Source of the DNA: Streptomyces sp. NA04227
Lineage (GTDB): Bacteria > Actinomycetota > Actinomycetes > Streptomycetales > Streptomycetaceae
DNA length: 64,000 nt
NCBI RefSeq assembly: GCF_013364195.1
Contig: NZ_CP054918.1
Coordinates: 1,725,001-1,789,000, forward strand
Direction of reading: 5' to 3'
Part shown: positions 17,634 to 26,037 of the stretch, piece by piece
Layout of the letters: each line of letters starts with the position of its first letter
Position numbering within the stretch: position 1 is the first letter of the stretch
Notes under the pieces: model-generated
What the model was told of the DNA's origin: nothing
Database searches by the model: none
Seen by the model: the letters and a program-made list of their open reading frames with translations, nothing else
Program-made: the position numbers and the translations under genes

Positions 17634-18440
17634 GTGCTCGTGCTGCTGCCCCCGTCCGAAGGCAAGGCCTCCTCGGGTCGCGGCGCCCCGCTGAAACTGG
17701 AGTCGCTGTCGCTGCCGGGGCTGACGGCGACGCGCGAGGCGGTCCTGGAGGAGCTCGTCGAGCTGTGCGCGGCCGACGAGGAGCGGGCCCGGCAGGTGCT
17801 CGGCCTCAGCGAGGGGCAGCGCGAGGAGGTCACCAAGAACCTCGGGCTGCGTACGGCGGGTGCGCGCCCGGCGGGCCAGATCTACACCGGCGTCCTCTAC
17901 GACGCCCTGGGCCTGGCCACCCTCGACGCCGCCGCCAAGCGCCGGGCGGCCCGTTCGCTGCTGGTCTTCTCCGGCCTGTGGGGCGCCGTCCGCACCGGCG
18001 ACAGGATCCCTTCCTACCGCTGCTCGATGGACGTCAAGCTGCCCCGGCTCGGCTCGCTCGCCGCGCACTGGCGGCCGGCCCTCGCCGAAGCGCTGCCCGA
18101 GGCCGCGGGCAGCGGACTGCTGCTCGACCTGCGCTCTTCCTCGTACGCCACCGCCTTCAAGCCCAAGGGCGAACTGGCCGGACGGACGGCGACGGTGCGG
18201 GTGCTGCACGCCGAGACCGACCCGGTGACCGGCGCGGAGAAGCGTTCGGTGGTCAGCCATTTCAACAAGGCGACCAAGGGCAGGATCGTCCGCGCGCTGC
18301 TGACGGCGGGGGCGTCGCCGCGTACTCCGGCGGAGCTGGTCCAGACGCTGCGCGACCTCGGCCATGTCGTGGAGGCCGAGGCGCCGGAACGGGCCGGGCG
18401 GCCCTGGGCGCTGGATGTCGTGGTGCGGCAGATCCACTGA
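17634..18440 (+). CDS. yaaA: YaaA-family protein (peroxide stress response)
   Basis: A 268-aa protein with every YaaA signature: LPPSEGKA at the N terminus, SGLWGAVRTGDRIPSYRCSM, LRSSSYATAF and VSHFNKATKGRIVRAL. Start chosen at GTG 17634 (giving MLVLLPPSEGK), six bases after AGGGAG; a GTG 18 nt upstream would lack this site. E. coli YaaA limits DNA and protein damage during hydrogen peroxide stress and binds DNA. The gene is divergent from the RNB exonuclease gene. Confidence 0.93.
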   Translation: MLVLLPPSEGKASSGRGAPLKLESLSLPGLTATREAVLEELVELCAADEERARQVLGLSEGQREEVTKNLGLRTAGARPAGQIYTGVLYDALGLATLDAAAKRRAARSLLVFSGLWGAVRTGDRIPSYRCSMDVKLPRLGSLAAHWRPALAEALPEAAGSGLLLDLRSSSYATAFKPKGELAGRTATVRVLHAETDPVTGAEKRSVVSHFNKATKGRIVRALLTAGASPRTPAELVQTLRDLGHVVEAEAPERAGRPWALDVVVRQIH

Positions 18441-18458
18441 GCGGGGACCCGCGCCCGG

Positions 18459-19829
18459 CTACCTCAAGTGCCCTGTGTCGTTGAGGAGTCGGACCGAGGC
18501 GTTGCCGTCCCGGTAGTACGCGACCGCCGAGAGGGAGGCCGCCGAGAGTTCCATCCGGAACAGGGAGGCGGCGGGAGCGCCGAGGGCGAGGCGTACCAGG
18601 GTCTTGATCGGCGTCACATGGGTCACCAGGAGGACCGTGCGTCCGGCGTACCGCTCGACGAGGCGGTCCCGGGCCGCCGCCACCCGGTCCGCGACCTCGG
18701 TGAAGCTCTCGCCGCCGCCGGTCGGCCTCGCCTCGGGTGAGGCGAGCCAGTCGGTCAGGTCCTGGGCGTGGCGCTCGCGCACCTCGCCGAAGGTCAGGCC
18801 CTCCCAGGCCCCGAAGTCCGTTTCGCGCAGGCCCTCTTCGAGCTCGATACCGAGGCCCAGGCGGTCCGCGACCGCCCCGGCCGTCTCACGGCAGCGCGCC
18901 AGCGGCGAGCTGACGATCGCCTCGACAGTGCCGCGCTCGGCCAGCGCCGCGGCCACCCGTGCGGCCTGGTCGCGGCCCACCGCCGAGAGCGCCGGGTCGC
19001 TGCCCCCACTGCCCGAGAAGCGCTTCTCGGGGGTGAGGGGGGTCTCGCCGTGGCGCAGCAGTACGAAGGTGGCGGGCTGCCCGAGGTCGGCGGGGGCCCA
19101 GCCCGCGGCCGGGGTACGGGTGTCGGCGGTACGGGACTGATCGTCCGCGGAGTGGTCGCTACGGGGGCGGGGCTCGGCGGTCCGCGTCTCGCCGGTACGG
19201 GCGATGTTGCGGGCGGCGCGGACGTCTGCCTGTTCGGTGGTGTCACGGTCGGGGTCGGCCTCCGCAGCACGGCCGTTCGCAGAGGCGGCGAGGGCCGTGC
19301 GTACGGCTGCCGCTCCGGCCGCCGCGTCACCGGGCCCGGCCGCCGCGTCCTCGCCCGCCGCCAACCGCGCGTCCTGGGCGTCGAGTTCGGCGGTGGAGGT
19401 GGCCGGGGACCACTGTTCGCCGCGTGCGCCCGCGTCCATGGCCTCGTTGGCGAGGCGGTCGGCGTGCTTGTTCCGCGCGCGCGGGATCCACTCGTAGGAG
19501 ACCTGCCCGGGCCCGAAGACGGCGCGGGCCTCGGCGGCCAGCGGGCGCATGGCGGGGTGCTTGATCTGCCAGCGGCCCGACATCTGCTCGACGACCAGCT
19601 TGGAGTCCATCCGTACCCGGACCGTCGCCGCCGGGTCCAGACGGTGAGCCGCCCGCAGCCCGGCGACCAGGCCGCTGTACTCGGCGACGTTGTTGGTGGC
19701 GACGCCGAGGTACTCGGCGGCCTCCGCCAGGGTCTGGCCGGTGGCCGCGTCGAGCACCACCGCGCCGTAGCCCGCGGGCCCGGGGTTGCCCCGGGAGCCG
19801 CCGTCCGCCTCGACGATGAACTCGTTCAT
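18459..19829 (-). CDS. Bifunctional RNase H / histidine acid phosphatase
   Basis: A 456-aa fusion. Residues 1-140 are type 1 RNase H (FIVEADGGSRGNPGPAGYGA with the first catalytic Asp; AEYSGL with Glu; RMDSK with Asp). Residues about 145-250 are an Ala/Arg/Thr-rich linker. From about 255 there is a histidine phosphatase domain: FVLLRHGETP, then LARCRETA and LLVTHVTPI. The architecture equals mycobacterial Rv2228c, where the C-terminal part has alpha-ribazole/acid phosphatase activity linked to cobalamin synthesis. It removes RNA from RNA-DNA hybrids. The downstream direction runs toward YaaA (convergent). Confidence 0.94.
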   Translation of the reverse strand: MNEFIVEADGGSRGNPGPAGYGAVVLDAATGQTLAEAAEYLGVATNNVAEYSGLVAGLRAAHRLDPAATVRVRMDSKLVVEQMSGRWQIKHPAMRPLAAEARAVFGPGQVSYEWIPRARNKHADRLANEAMDAGARGEQWSPATSTAELDAQDARLAAGEDAAAGPGDAAAGAAAVRTALAASANGRAAEADPDRDTTEQADVRAARNIARTGETRTAEPRPRSDHSADDQSRTADTRTPAAGWAPADLGQPATFVLLRHGETPLTPEKRFSGSGGSDPALSAVGRDQAARVAAALAERGTVEAIVSSPLARCRETAGAVADRLGLGIELEEGLRETDFGAWEGLTFGEVRERHAQDLTDWLASPEARPTGGGESFTEVADRVAAARDRLVERYAGRTVLLVTHVTPIKTLVRLALGAPAASLFRMELSAASLSAVAYYRDGNASVRLLNDTGHLR

Positions 19830-19959
19830 GCCGCTGATGCCCCCGTCGTCACTCCGGCGCCGCCCCTGCGATGCCGGAGATCACCTTCGGTCTGTTCTCG
19901 CTGTCCCGCGGATTCGGTGCTGCGCCGCCCCCGCGGATTCCGTGCTGCCCGGCGGGCGG

Positions 19960-20703
19960 TTACAGGCCCGACTCGGAGGTACGGACCAGGATGCGGCGGC
20001 AGTTCTCGCAGCGCAGGACCTTGTCGGAGGGGGCGGTGCGCACGTCGTTGAGTTCGGTGATGTTGAGTTCGAGTTGGCAGCCCTCGCAGCGGCGCTGGTA
20101 GAGACGGGCCGCGCCGACGCCGCCCTGCTGCTCGCGGAGCTTGTCGTAGAGCTTCAGGAGGTCGGCGGGCACCGAACCGGCCACCAGGGCACGCTCCTTG
20201 GTGACGCCCGCGGCCTCGTCGTCGAGCTCCTGCTGCGCCCGGTCGCGGCGGGCGACCGCTTCCCCAGCCTTGGTCTCGGCCGAGGAGAGACGTGCGGTGA
20301 GTTCGGAGACCCGCTCCTGGGCGCTCTCGCGGCGCTCCATCACTTCCAGGACGACGTCCTCGAGGTCGCTCTGCCGCTTGGCGAGCGAGGCGATCTCGTG
20401 CTGGAGGCTCTCCAGGTCCTTGGGCGAGGTGACCGCGCCGGAGTCGAGCCGCTGCTGGTCACGGGCGGCGCGCTGGCGCACCTGGTCCACGTCCTGCTCG
20501 GCCTTGGTCTGCTCGCGGGCGGTGTCGCTCTCCTCGGTCTGCGCGGCGACCAGGAGGTCGCGGAGCTGGCTGAGGTCCTTGTTCAGCGACTCGATCTCGG
20601 CGTGCTCGGGCAGCGACCTGCGCTTGTGCGCGAGCTGCTGGAGGCGTACGTCGAGTGCCTGGAGGTCGAGCAGGCGGATCTGGTCGTCGGGCGCGGCGTT
20701 CAG
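19960..20703 (-). CDS. C4-type zinc-ribbon coiled-coil protein
   Basis: A 247-aa protein. A long coiled coil (about 10-190) precedes a zinc ribbon with two CxxC pairs, CEGC and CENC, near the C terminus. This is the actinobacterial family next to RNase H and Nif3 (Rv2229c type). No ATG or GTG sits at the expected place. The reading frame begins NAAPDDQIRLLDLQALDVR immediately after a CTG that overlaps the Nif3 stop (CTGA), with GGAG eight bases upstream, so I infer a rare CTG start. A GTG 33 nt upstream, inside the Nif3 gene, is the alternative. Confidence 0.88.
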   Translation of the reverse strand: MNAAPDDQIRLLDLQALDVRLQQLAHKRRSLPEHAEIESLNKDLSQLRDLLVAAQTEESDTAREQTKAEQDVDQVRQRAARDQQRLDSGAVTSPKDLESLQHEIASLAKRQSDLEDVVLEVMERRESAQERVSELTARLSSAETKAGEAVARRDRAQQELDDEAAGVTKERALVAGSVPADLLKLYDKLREQQGGVGAARLYQRRCEGCQLELNITELNDVRTAPSDKVLRCENCRRILVRTSESGL

Positions 20704-21584
20704 TTGGGGGCTCCTGCGGGGTCGGTGGGTGCCCACGAGGCAGTGCCGTGCGAGGCGGCGTGGGCGGTCCACGGGTCGGTGACCGTCTTCGAGACGTGGA
20801 CGCGCAGTCCCCATCCGTTGCGGTCGGAGATCTCGTCGAGCTGGGCTGCGGCCAGCTCGCACCAGGGCCACTCGGTGGCCCAGTGCGCCGCGTCGAGCAG
20901 CGCGAGAGGACTGTGGGCGCCGCCGTCCGCCATGAACTCGGACGCCGGGTGGTGGCGCAGGTCCGCGGTGAGGAAGGCGTCGGCGCCGGTGGCGCGGACG
21001 GCGTCGAAGAGGCTGTCGCCGCTGCCGCCGCTGACCACCATGGTGCGGACCGTCGCGTCGGGGTCGCCCGCGACCCGGATGCCCTGCGCGGTGGCGGGCA
21101 GCCGCTTCGCCGCGACGGCGGCCAACTCCCTTACGGTCAGCGGGTGTTGGAGCTCGCAGACCCGGCCGAGACCACGGCGGCCCTGAGGGTCGGCGGAGTC
21201 CGGGACCAACGGGCCGAGGACACGCAGGTCGAGCGCGCCCGCGAGGGCGTCGGAGACCCCGGGGTCGGCGGTGTCGGCGTTGGTGTGGGCGACGTGCAGC
21301 GCGACGTCGTGCTTGATCAGTTCGTGGACCACGCGGCCCTTGAAGGTCGACGCGGCCACCGTCGTCGTCCCGCGCAGGTACAGCGGGTGGTGGGTGACCA
21401 GGAGCTGGGCACCGAGCGCCACCGCCTCGTCGGCGATCTCGCGCACCGGGTCGACCGCGAACAGGACCCGGTCCACCTCGGCGTCCGGGTCGCCGCAGAC
21501 GGTACCGACCGCGTCCCAGCTCTCGGCCCGCTCGGGGGGCCACAGGGCGTCGAGGGCTGCGATGACTTCAGACAGACGGGGCAC
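20700..21584 (-). CDS. Nif3-like dinuclear metal-centre protein (YbgI/DUF34 family)
   Basis: A 294-aa protein starting with GTG (MPRLSEVIAALDALWPPE). Metal ligands are visible: THHPLYLRG (His pair), HVAHTNAD in the middle, and DAAHWATEW late in the sequence. The SWDAVGT motif is a small departure from the usual WDNVGL. The family forms hexamers with two metals per subunit and is sometimes annotated as GTP cyclohydrolase 1 type 2; its cellular role is uncertain. The gene heads a conserved Nif3, zinc-ribbon, RNase H operon, with the zinc-ribbon start overlapping its stop. Confidence 0.93.
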   Translation of the reverse strand: MPRLSEVIAALDALWPPERAESWDAVGTVCGDPDAEVDRVLFAVDPVREIADEAVALGAQLLVTHHPLYLRGTTTVAASTFKGRVVHELIKHDVALHVAHTNADTADPGVSDALAGALDLRVLGPLVPDSADPQGRRGLGRVCELQHPLTVRELAAVAAKRLPATAQGIRVAGDPDATVRTMVVSGGSGDSLFDAVRATGADAFLTADLRHHPASEFMADGGAHSPLALLDAAHWATEWPWCELAAAQLDEISDRNGWGLRVHVSKTVTDPWTAHAASHGTASWAPTDPAGAPN

Positions 21585-22004
21585 ACGTAAAGGCTACCTG
21601 CCCGGACGGGTGCCTCCGGGCGGGCGGGTGGTGGGTACGGGAGGAGGGGCGCGGAGGGGTGCGCGGGCAGGTAGGGGAGGAGGGGCGGGGCCGATACGGG
21701 GGGGGCCGGTACGGGAGGAGAGGCGCGGGAGGATGCGCGGGCGGGCGGGGGTCGCGCCCGGTCGGCTTCCTCGTCCCTCGCCGTCACCCCCGGCCGACCG
21801 CTGCAGTTCGCCGCGCGCCCCCACGCCCGCGCGTGCCCACCAGCGCGCACGCCCCGGCGGACGCGCTCGCCCGTGCACAAGCACAACCCCGCCTGCCACC
21901 TCAGGGAAACGCCGCGATCGCCACCCTTCCGTGTGAAACGGACACTTCTCGTTGTCGGGGCGCACGCGGCGAAAACTAGCTTCGGGGACCGGAGGTGACC
22001 CACC
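21585..22004. other. 420-bp divergent promoter region, no gene
   Basis: It lies between the divergent Nif3 operon and the 422-aa gene. The first half is a G-rich, repetitive run of CGGGAGGAG-like units (21620-21760). The second half is Cys/Pro-codon-like GC-rich sequence. A possible plus-strand promoter (TTGTCG near 21954 and ACTAGC about 17 bases on) precedes the GGAGG of the next gene. Open frames here lack plausible starts. Confidence 0.4.
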
Positions 22005-23273
22005 ATGACGGCCTGTGCCACCGAGACCGCACCCGGCCACCAAGGCGAAGAGCGGAGCGAAGGACGGGACGAAGCCGAGGCGGCCCGGCATCCGCAGTGC
22101 ACGCTCACCGCCGACGGCTCCTACGCCGCGCGGCTGGCCACGGACGGAGAATCCTTTTACCCGGAGCGCTGGACCCTGGACGGCCCGGAACCGTACGCCG
22201 TGCCACTGCCCGGCAACCAGCCGGAGGAACCCGGCACCGCGCTCCAGCCGCTGGCCGACGGCCGGGTCCTAATCCACCGGACCACCCGTCTCACTGCCGG
22301 GGAACACCACTTCGCGCTGCTCTACCCCACCGGGCCCGGAACGGGTGAACTCCCGCTCGGCACCGTCGAGTCGGAGCGACTGCGGCTGCTGCCGCCGACC
22401 CCGCACGGCAGGGCCGCGTACGCGCTCGCCGTACGCGACGAGTCGACGGATCTGTGGCTGGTGGCGGGCGGGGCGCGCGGGCCCGAGTTGGTCGCGGCGG
22501 TGCCGGGCCGGTGCTCGGGCGGCGCGTGGCTGGACGGGGCGGGACGGATGCTCGCCCTGGACCGGGAGCGCGACGGGCGCACCAAAACGGTCGTGGTGGA
22601 CCTCCAGCGCGGCGGCGAGGTGTCGCCGCTGCTCCAGATCTCCGAGGAGAGCGAGGACCGGCTGCTGCTCGCGGACATCGACAGCGGGCTGCTCCTGCTG
22701 TGCTCCGACGCGCCCTCCCCCGGCCGGACCCGACTCGGCTGGGGCGTCCTCGGCAGCACCCTGCCGGTACGGTTCCCGCACTCCCTGCGCCTCACCGGCC
22801 GGACGGTGACCCCGCTCGCCGTACAGCCGGGCCAGACCCTCACCCCGGAAACGGCCGCGGTGGCCCTCCGCATCGACGGCCCCACCGGCACCCGGCTCGG
22901 CGTCTGGCGCCCCCTGGACCGCAAGGTGCGCCAACTCGCCCCGCCACAGGGCTGGTTGACGGGGTCAGCGGTGTGGACGCGGGGCGGCCTGCTACGGCTG
23001 CCCTGCGTGACGGACACGGTGCCGTGCGCGGTGGCGGAGGTGCCGGGGCCGGAGGCGGAGTGGGACTCGGTGCCGGGCGCCGGAGCGGGCGCGAGAACGG
23101 ACAACAGGACGGACGCCGGACCGGACACGGACGCCAGACCGGACGCCGAGTGCAGGTCAGCTCAACTCCGTACGGAATCAACGGACATCACACCGTCGAC
23201 GGCCAACTCCCCCGCCGCCGCACCGATTCCACTGGGGAAGGCCCCGCTGGGTCCGGTGGCGGCGAGCCGCTGA
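22005..23273 (+). CDS. Unrecognised 422-aa protein, probable beta-propeller-like fold
   Basis: Starts at ATG after a strong GGAGG. There is no signal peptide or membrane segment. The body consists of regularly spaced beta-strand and turn segments (AYALAVRDESTDLWLVAGG, RMLALDRERDGRTKTVVVD, GVLGSTLPVRFPHSLRLTG, GTRLGVWRPLDRKV), suggesting a WD/YVTN-like propeller, but no catalytic motif is seen. The C-terminal 90 residues are Asp/Thr/Pro-rich low complexity. Streptomyces carry many such cytosolic propeller-like proteins of unknown function. It converges on the MaoC gene across a strong hairpin. Confidence 0.7.
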   Translation: MTACATETAPGHQGEERSEGRDEAEAARHPQCTLTADGSYAARLATDGESFYPERWTLDGPEPYAVPLPGNQPEEPGTALQPLADGRVLIHRTTRLTAGEHHFALLYPTGPGTGELPLGTVESERLRLLPPTPHGRAAYALAVRDESTDLWLVAGGARGPELVAAVPGRCSGGAWLDGAGRMLALDRERDGRTKTVVVDLQRGGEVSPLLQISEESEDRLLLADIDSGLLLLCSDAPSPGRTRLGWGVLGSTLPVRFPHSLRLTGRTVTPLAVQPGQTLTPETAAVALRIDGPTGTRLGVWRPLDRKVRQLAPPQGWLTGSAVWTRGGLLRLPCVTDTVPCAVAEVPGPEAEWDSVPGAGAGARTDNRTDAGPDTDARPDAECRSAQLRTESTDITPSTANSPAAAPIPLGKAPLGPVAASR

Positions 23274-23287
23274 CGCGACGGCCAGCC

Positions 23288-23352
23288 GACCCGCAGGCCG
23301 CCCCGGGTCCTGCCGGGTCGCGCCGGGTCGCGCCCGGGACGGCCTGCGGGTC
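23288..23352. terminator. Hairpin terminator between convergent genes
   Basis: GACCCGCAGGCCG (23288-23300) pairs perfectly with CGGCCTGCGGGTC (23340-23352), and the 39-nt loop holds further CCCGGG complementarity. There is no T tract, as is common in Streptomyces. It can serve the 422-aa gene on the plus strand and the MaoC gene on the minus strand. Confidence 0.8.
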
Positions 23353-23389
23353 CCGCCGCCAACTCCCTTACCCCTCCTACGTGTTCGGC

Positions 23390-24253
23390 TTACGCATGTT
23401 CGACCACGGTGTCCGCGAGGACCGGGGCGTCCTCCCGGTCCACCGCGGTGACCGTGACCTGCACGCGGCCCTCGGCGCCCTCGTCGGCCCACATCCGTAC
23501 GCGCAGGGTCTCGCCGGGGAAGACGATCCCGGCGAAGCGGGTGGAGTAGGAGCGCACCCGGCTCGCGTCGCCGTCCAGGACGGTGTCGACGACGGCCTTG
23601 AGGGCGATGCCGTACGAGCACAGTCCGTGCAGGATGGGCCGGTCGAACCCGGCGAGCCGGGCGAACTCCGGGTCGGCGTGCAGGGGGTTGACGTCGCCGG
23701 AGAGGCGGTAGAGGAGCGCCTGGTCCTCGCGGGTGGCGCGCTCGACCACGTGGTCGGGGTCGCGCTCGGGGGTCTCCAGCCTGTTCGAGGGGCCACGCTC
23801 GCCGCCGAAACCGCCCTCGCCGCGGACGAAGATCTGCGCGTCGCTGGTCCACAACGGCCCGTCCGCGTCGGCGACTTCGGAGCGCAGGACGAGGACGGCG
23901 GCCTTGCCCTTGTCGTAGACGGCGGCGACCCGTGAGGTGCTCGTCGCGGTGCCCCGGGCGGGCAGCGGCCGGTGGAGTTCGATGATCTGGCCGCCGTGCA
24001 GCACGGACATGAGGTCGATGTCGATACCGGGCGCGCCGAGCGAGCCCACGAAGCCCATCGTGCCGCCCGCGACGGTCGCGAAGCTCGGCAGCACCTGGAG
24101 CCTGGACTCCAGCGTGTAGCGCAGTTCGGCGGGGTCGGTCGCCGGGACTCCGGCGCCGATGCCCAGGTGGTAGAGCAGGACGTCCTTGTGCTCCCAGGCG
24201 ATCTCGCTGGACACGGGATCGGCGGCGAGCGCCTTCGCGGCATCGATGGGCAT
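23390..24253 (-). CDS. MaoC-family (R)-specific enoyl-CoA hydratase 2
   Basis: A 287-aa double-hotdog protein starting at the ATG of MPIDAAKALAADP, nine bases after AAGGAG. The catalytic hydratase 2 motif lies in the C-terminal hotdog: SGDVNPLHADPEFARLAGF, then ILHGLCSYG. The N-terminal hotdog lacks it, as in eukaryotic MFE-2 and actinobacterial homologues. It hydrates trans-2-enoyl-CoA. A mycobacterial relative of this size (Hsd4B, Rv3538) belongs to the KstR steroid-catabolism regulon, and a KstR-type site lies 172 bp upstream here. A role in steroid or branched-lipid beta-oxidation is therefore inferred. Confidence 0.9.
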   Translation of the reverse strand: MPIDAAKALAADPVSSEIAWEHKDVLLYHLGIGAGVPATDPAELRYTLESRLQVLPSFATVAGGTMGFVGSLGAPGIDIDLMSVLHGGQIIELHRPLPARGTATSTSRVAAVYDKGKAAVLVLRSEVADADGPLWTSDAQIFVRGEGGFGGERGPSNRLETPERDPDHVVERATREDQALLYRLSGDVNPLHADPEFARLAGFDRPILHGLCSYGIALKAVVDTVLDGDASRVRSYSTRFAGIVFPGETLRVRMWADEGAEGRVQVTVTAVDREDAPVLADTVVEHA

Positions 24254-24424
24254 GCGGTCCTGCTCCTTCGGGCTGGTGCGCGGGGTACGAGCTGGTGCGT
24301 GGGGGTACGGGTGCGGCACGGGCGGTGGCGGCGGGCGAGGGTGCGCGTACGCGAGGGATACGGTCCATACGCGTCCGGCCCGGCTGCCTCGGCTGGCTCG
24401 GGTCGCCCCCCTCCCCGCTCGCCC

Positions 24425-24438
24425 TAGAACGTGTTTCA
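24425..24438. promoter_or_regulatory. KstR-type operator (TnnAACnnGTTnnA)
   Basis: TAGAACGTGTTTCA fits the published KstR consensus at all eight fixed positions. It lies in the 383-bp gap between the divergent MaoC and histidine kinase genes, 172 bp from the former and 199 bp from the latter. A near-identical site precedes the KstR-like TetR gene in this window. Confidence 0.7.
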
Positions 24439-24561
24439 CTTCGACTGGCTCCCTGTATAGCCCAGCGGCCGACGCTTGGGAAGAGTTCAGATGCCGCGTC
24501 GGCTACCGCCGGTAAGCCCAGGTCGCGGGCGGGCGCCGCCCCCGGGCGGGCCGGCCGGACC

Positions 24562-24577
24562 CAGGACATTTGTCCTG
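24562..24577. promoter_or_regulatory. Perfect 16-bp palindrome, probable response-regulator operator
   Basis: CAGGACATTTGTCCTG is a perfect inverted repeat, 60 bp before the start of the histidine kinase gene. LuxR/NarL-type response regulators bind such dyads, so autoregulation by the downstream response regulator is likely. The rest of the 24254-24636 gap shows only the KstR-type box and a possible TATAGC -10 near 24456. Confidence 0.65.
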
Positions 24578-24636
24578 CCCGGAACGGGACGGGACGCTCT
24601 GCCGCCCGCCGCCGGACTCTCCGTAGCGTCCAGGAC

Positions 24637-26037
24637 ATGACGAACAATGCGGGGCAGGCACCACCGGCGGACGGGCGGGGAGACGGACGGATGGGCGACG
24701 GAGGGGGCGACGAGCGGACGCGACCCGACTGGCGGGGAGACGAGCAGGGAGACGAGCGGACGCAACCGGCGACGAGCAGCGACCCGGACGAGGGGCTGGA
24801 CGAGAGGCTGGACGAGGGGCCGGCCGACGGCGCCGCCGGACCGGACGGCGAACGGCGAACGGCGAAGTCGTTCCCGCGCGCGCCGCACCGCCGCCCCGGG
24901 CGGGGCTGTCTGCGGCCGCCGCCGAGCGGGTTCACGATGCTGCCGTGGCTGCTGCTCGGCATGGGCTCGGTGTCCCATCTGGTGCAGGGCAAGGCGAACC
25001 CGATCGTCGCCGGGGTGGGGCTGCTCGTCTTCAACTCCCTCTATATCTCCGTGGTGTTCCGTGCCCTGGTCGAGCGGAAGCGCGACACCCCGCTGACCTG
25101 GGCGACCCTGGCGGTGATGGGCCTGCTCACCTTCGGGCTCGCGGCCTGGTACGGCGGCGGCTGGCTGATGTTCTTCCCGCTGTACGGGCTGGCCTGCGGC
25201 GCGGTGCTGCGGGGCAGGGCGCTCGGCGTCACGGTCGGCGTGCTCACCCTCGTCGCCGGGGGCGTCGGCGGCTGGCGGGGCGGCTGGGACGGACTGACCA
25301 TCGCCTACGTCACCCTCGTCTCGGGCCTGATCACCGCGACCCTGCTCACCCTGTCCCGTACGGTCGTCGAGCTGCGCGAGACCCGGCAGGAACTGGCCCG
25401 TACCGCCGTCGACAAGGAACGTCTGCGGTTCTCCCGGGACCTGCACGACCTGCTCGGCCACACGCTCTCGGTGATCGTGGTGAAGTCCGAGGCGGCCCGC
25501 CGCCTCGCGCACCGGGACCTCGACGCGGCGCTGCACCAGGTCGACGACATCGAATGCGTGGGCAGGCAGGCGCTCGCCGAGATCCGGGAGGCGGTCACCG
25601 GTTACCGCGAGGGCAGCCTCGCCACCGAGCTGGAACGCGCCCGCGACGCACTGGAGTCGGCGGGGATCGAGACGCTGGTACGGCAGTCGGGGCCGCCGCT
25701 CCCGCCCGGGACCGCGGCACTGCTCGGCTGGGTGGTGCGGGAGTGCGCGACCAACGCGGTACGCCATTCCGGGGCCGCGCACTGCGAGTTCGCGATCGAC
25801 TCGACGGCGGAGCGGGTCAGGCTCCTTGTCACCGACGACGGCCCCGGCTCGGGCGGCGACCGGTCGGGCAGCGGGTTCGGCGGCGCCCAACCCGGCAGTG
25901 GACTCAAGGGACTTGGCGAGCGGGTGACGTCCGCGGGCGGCTCGCTTGAGGCCGGCCCCGCGCCCGGCCGCGGCTTCCGCGTGGTCGCCGAACTCCCCGT
26001 ACGCGAAACGCCCGTGGCCTCCCCCGCCGGGCGGTGA
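24637..26037 (+). CDS. DesK-type sensor histidine kinase (HisKA_3)
   Basis: A 466-aa protein starting at ATG. The first 100 residues are Asp/Arg/Gly-rich and disordered. Residues about 105-250 hold five or six membrane helices (MLPWLLLGMGSVSHL through LVSGLITATLLTLS). The phosphoacceptor motif is SRDLHDLLGHTLSV, with His near 270. The ATPase shows ECATNAVRHSG (N), DDGPGSG (G1) and GSGLKGLGERV (G2). It probably senses membrane state or a lipophilic signal and phosphorylates the regulator whose start overlaps its stop (GTGA). Confidence 0.93.
   Translation: MTNNAGQAPPADGRGDGRMGDGGGDERTRPDWRGDEQGDERTQPATSSDPDEGLDERLDEGPADGAAGPDGERRTAKSFPRAPHRRPGRGCLRPPPSGFTMLPWLLLGMGSVSHLVQGKANPIVAGVGLLVFNSLYISVVFRALVERKRDTPLTWATLAVMGLLTFGLAAWYGGGWLMFFPLYGLACGAVLRGRALGVTVGVLTLVAGGVGGWRGGWDGLTIAYVTLVSGLITATLLTLSRTVVELRETRQELARTAVDKERLRFSRDLHDLLGHTLSVIVVKSEAARRLAHRDLDAALHQVDDIECVGRQALAEIREAVTGYREGSLATELERARDALESAGIETLVRQSGPPLPPGTAALLGWVVRECATNAVRHSGAAHCEFAIDSTAERVRLLVTDDGPGSGGDRSGSGFGGAQPGSGLKGLGERVTSAGGSLEAGPAPGRGFRVVAELPVRETPVASPAGR

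Noticed and set aside
15893..18484. 863-codon plus-strand frame over the RNB and YaaA genes
   Set aside because: It is antisense to the RNB gene and then out of frame with YaaA; both real genes have clear motifs.
19960..21543. 527-codon minus-strand frame spanning Nif3 and the zinc-ribbon gene
   Set aside because: Only its last 247 codons are coding (the zinc-ribbon protein); the rest is out-of-frame Nif3 sequence.
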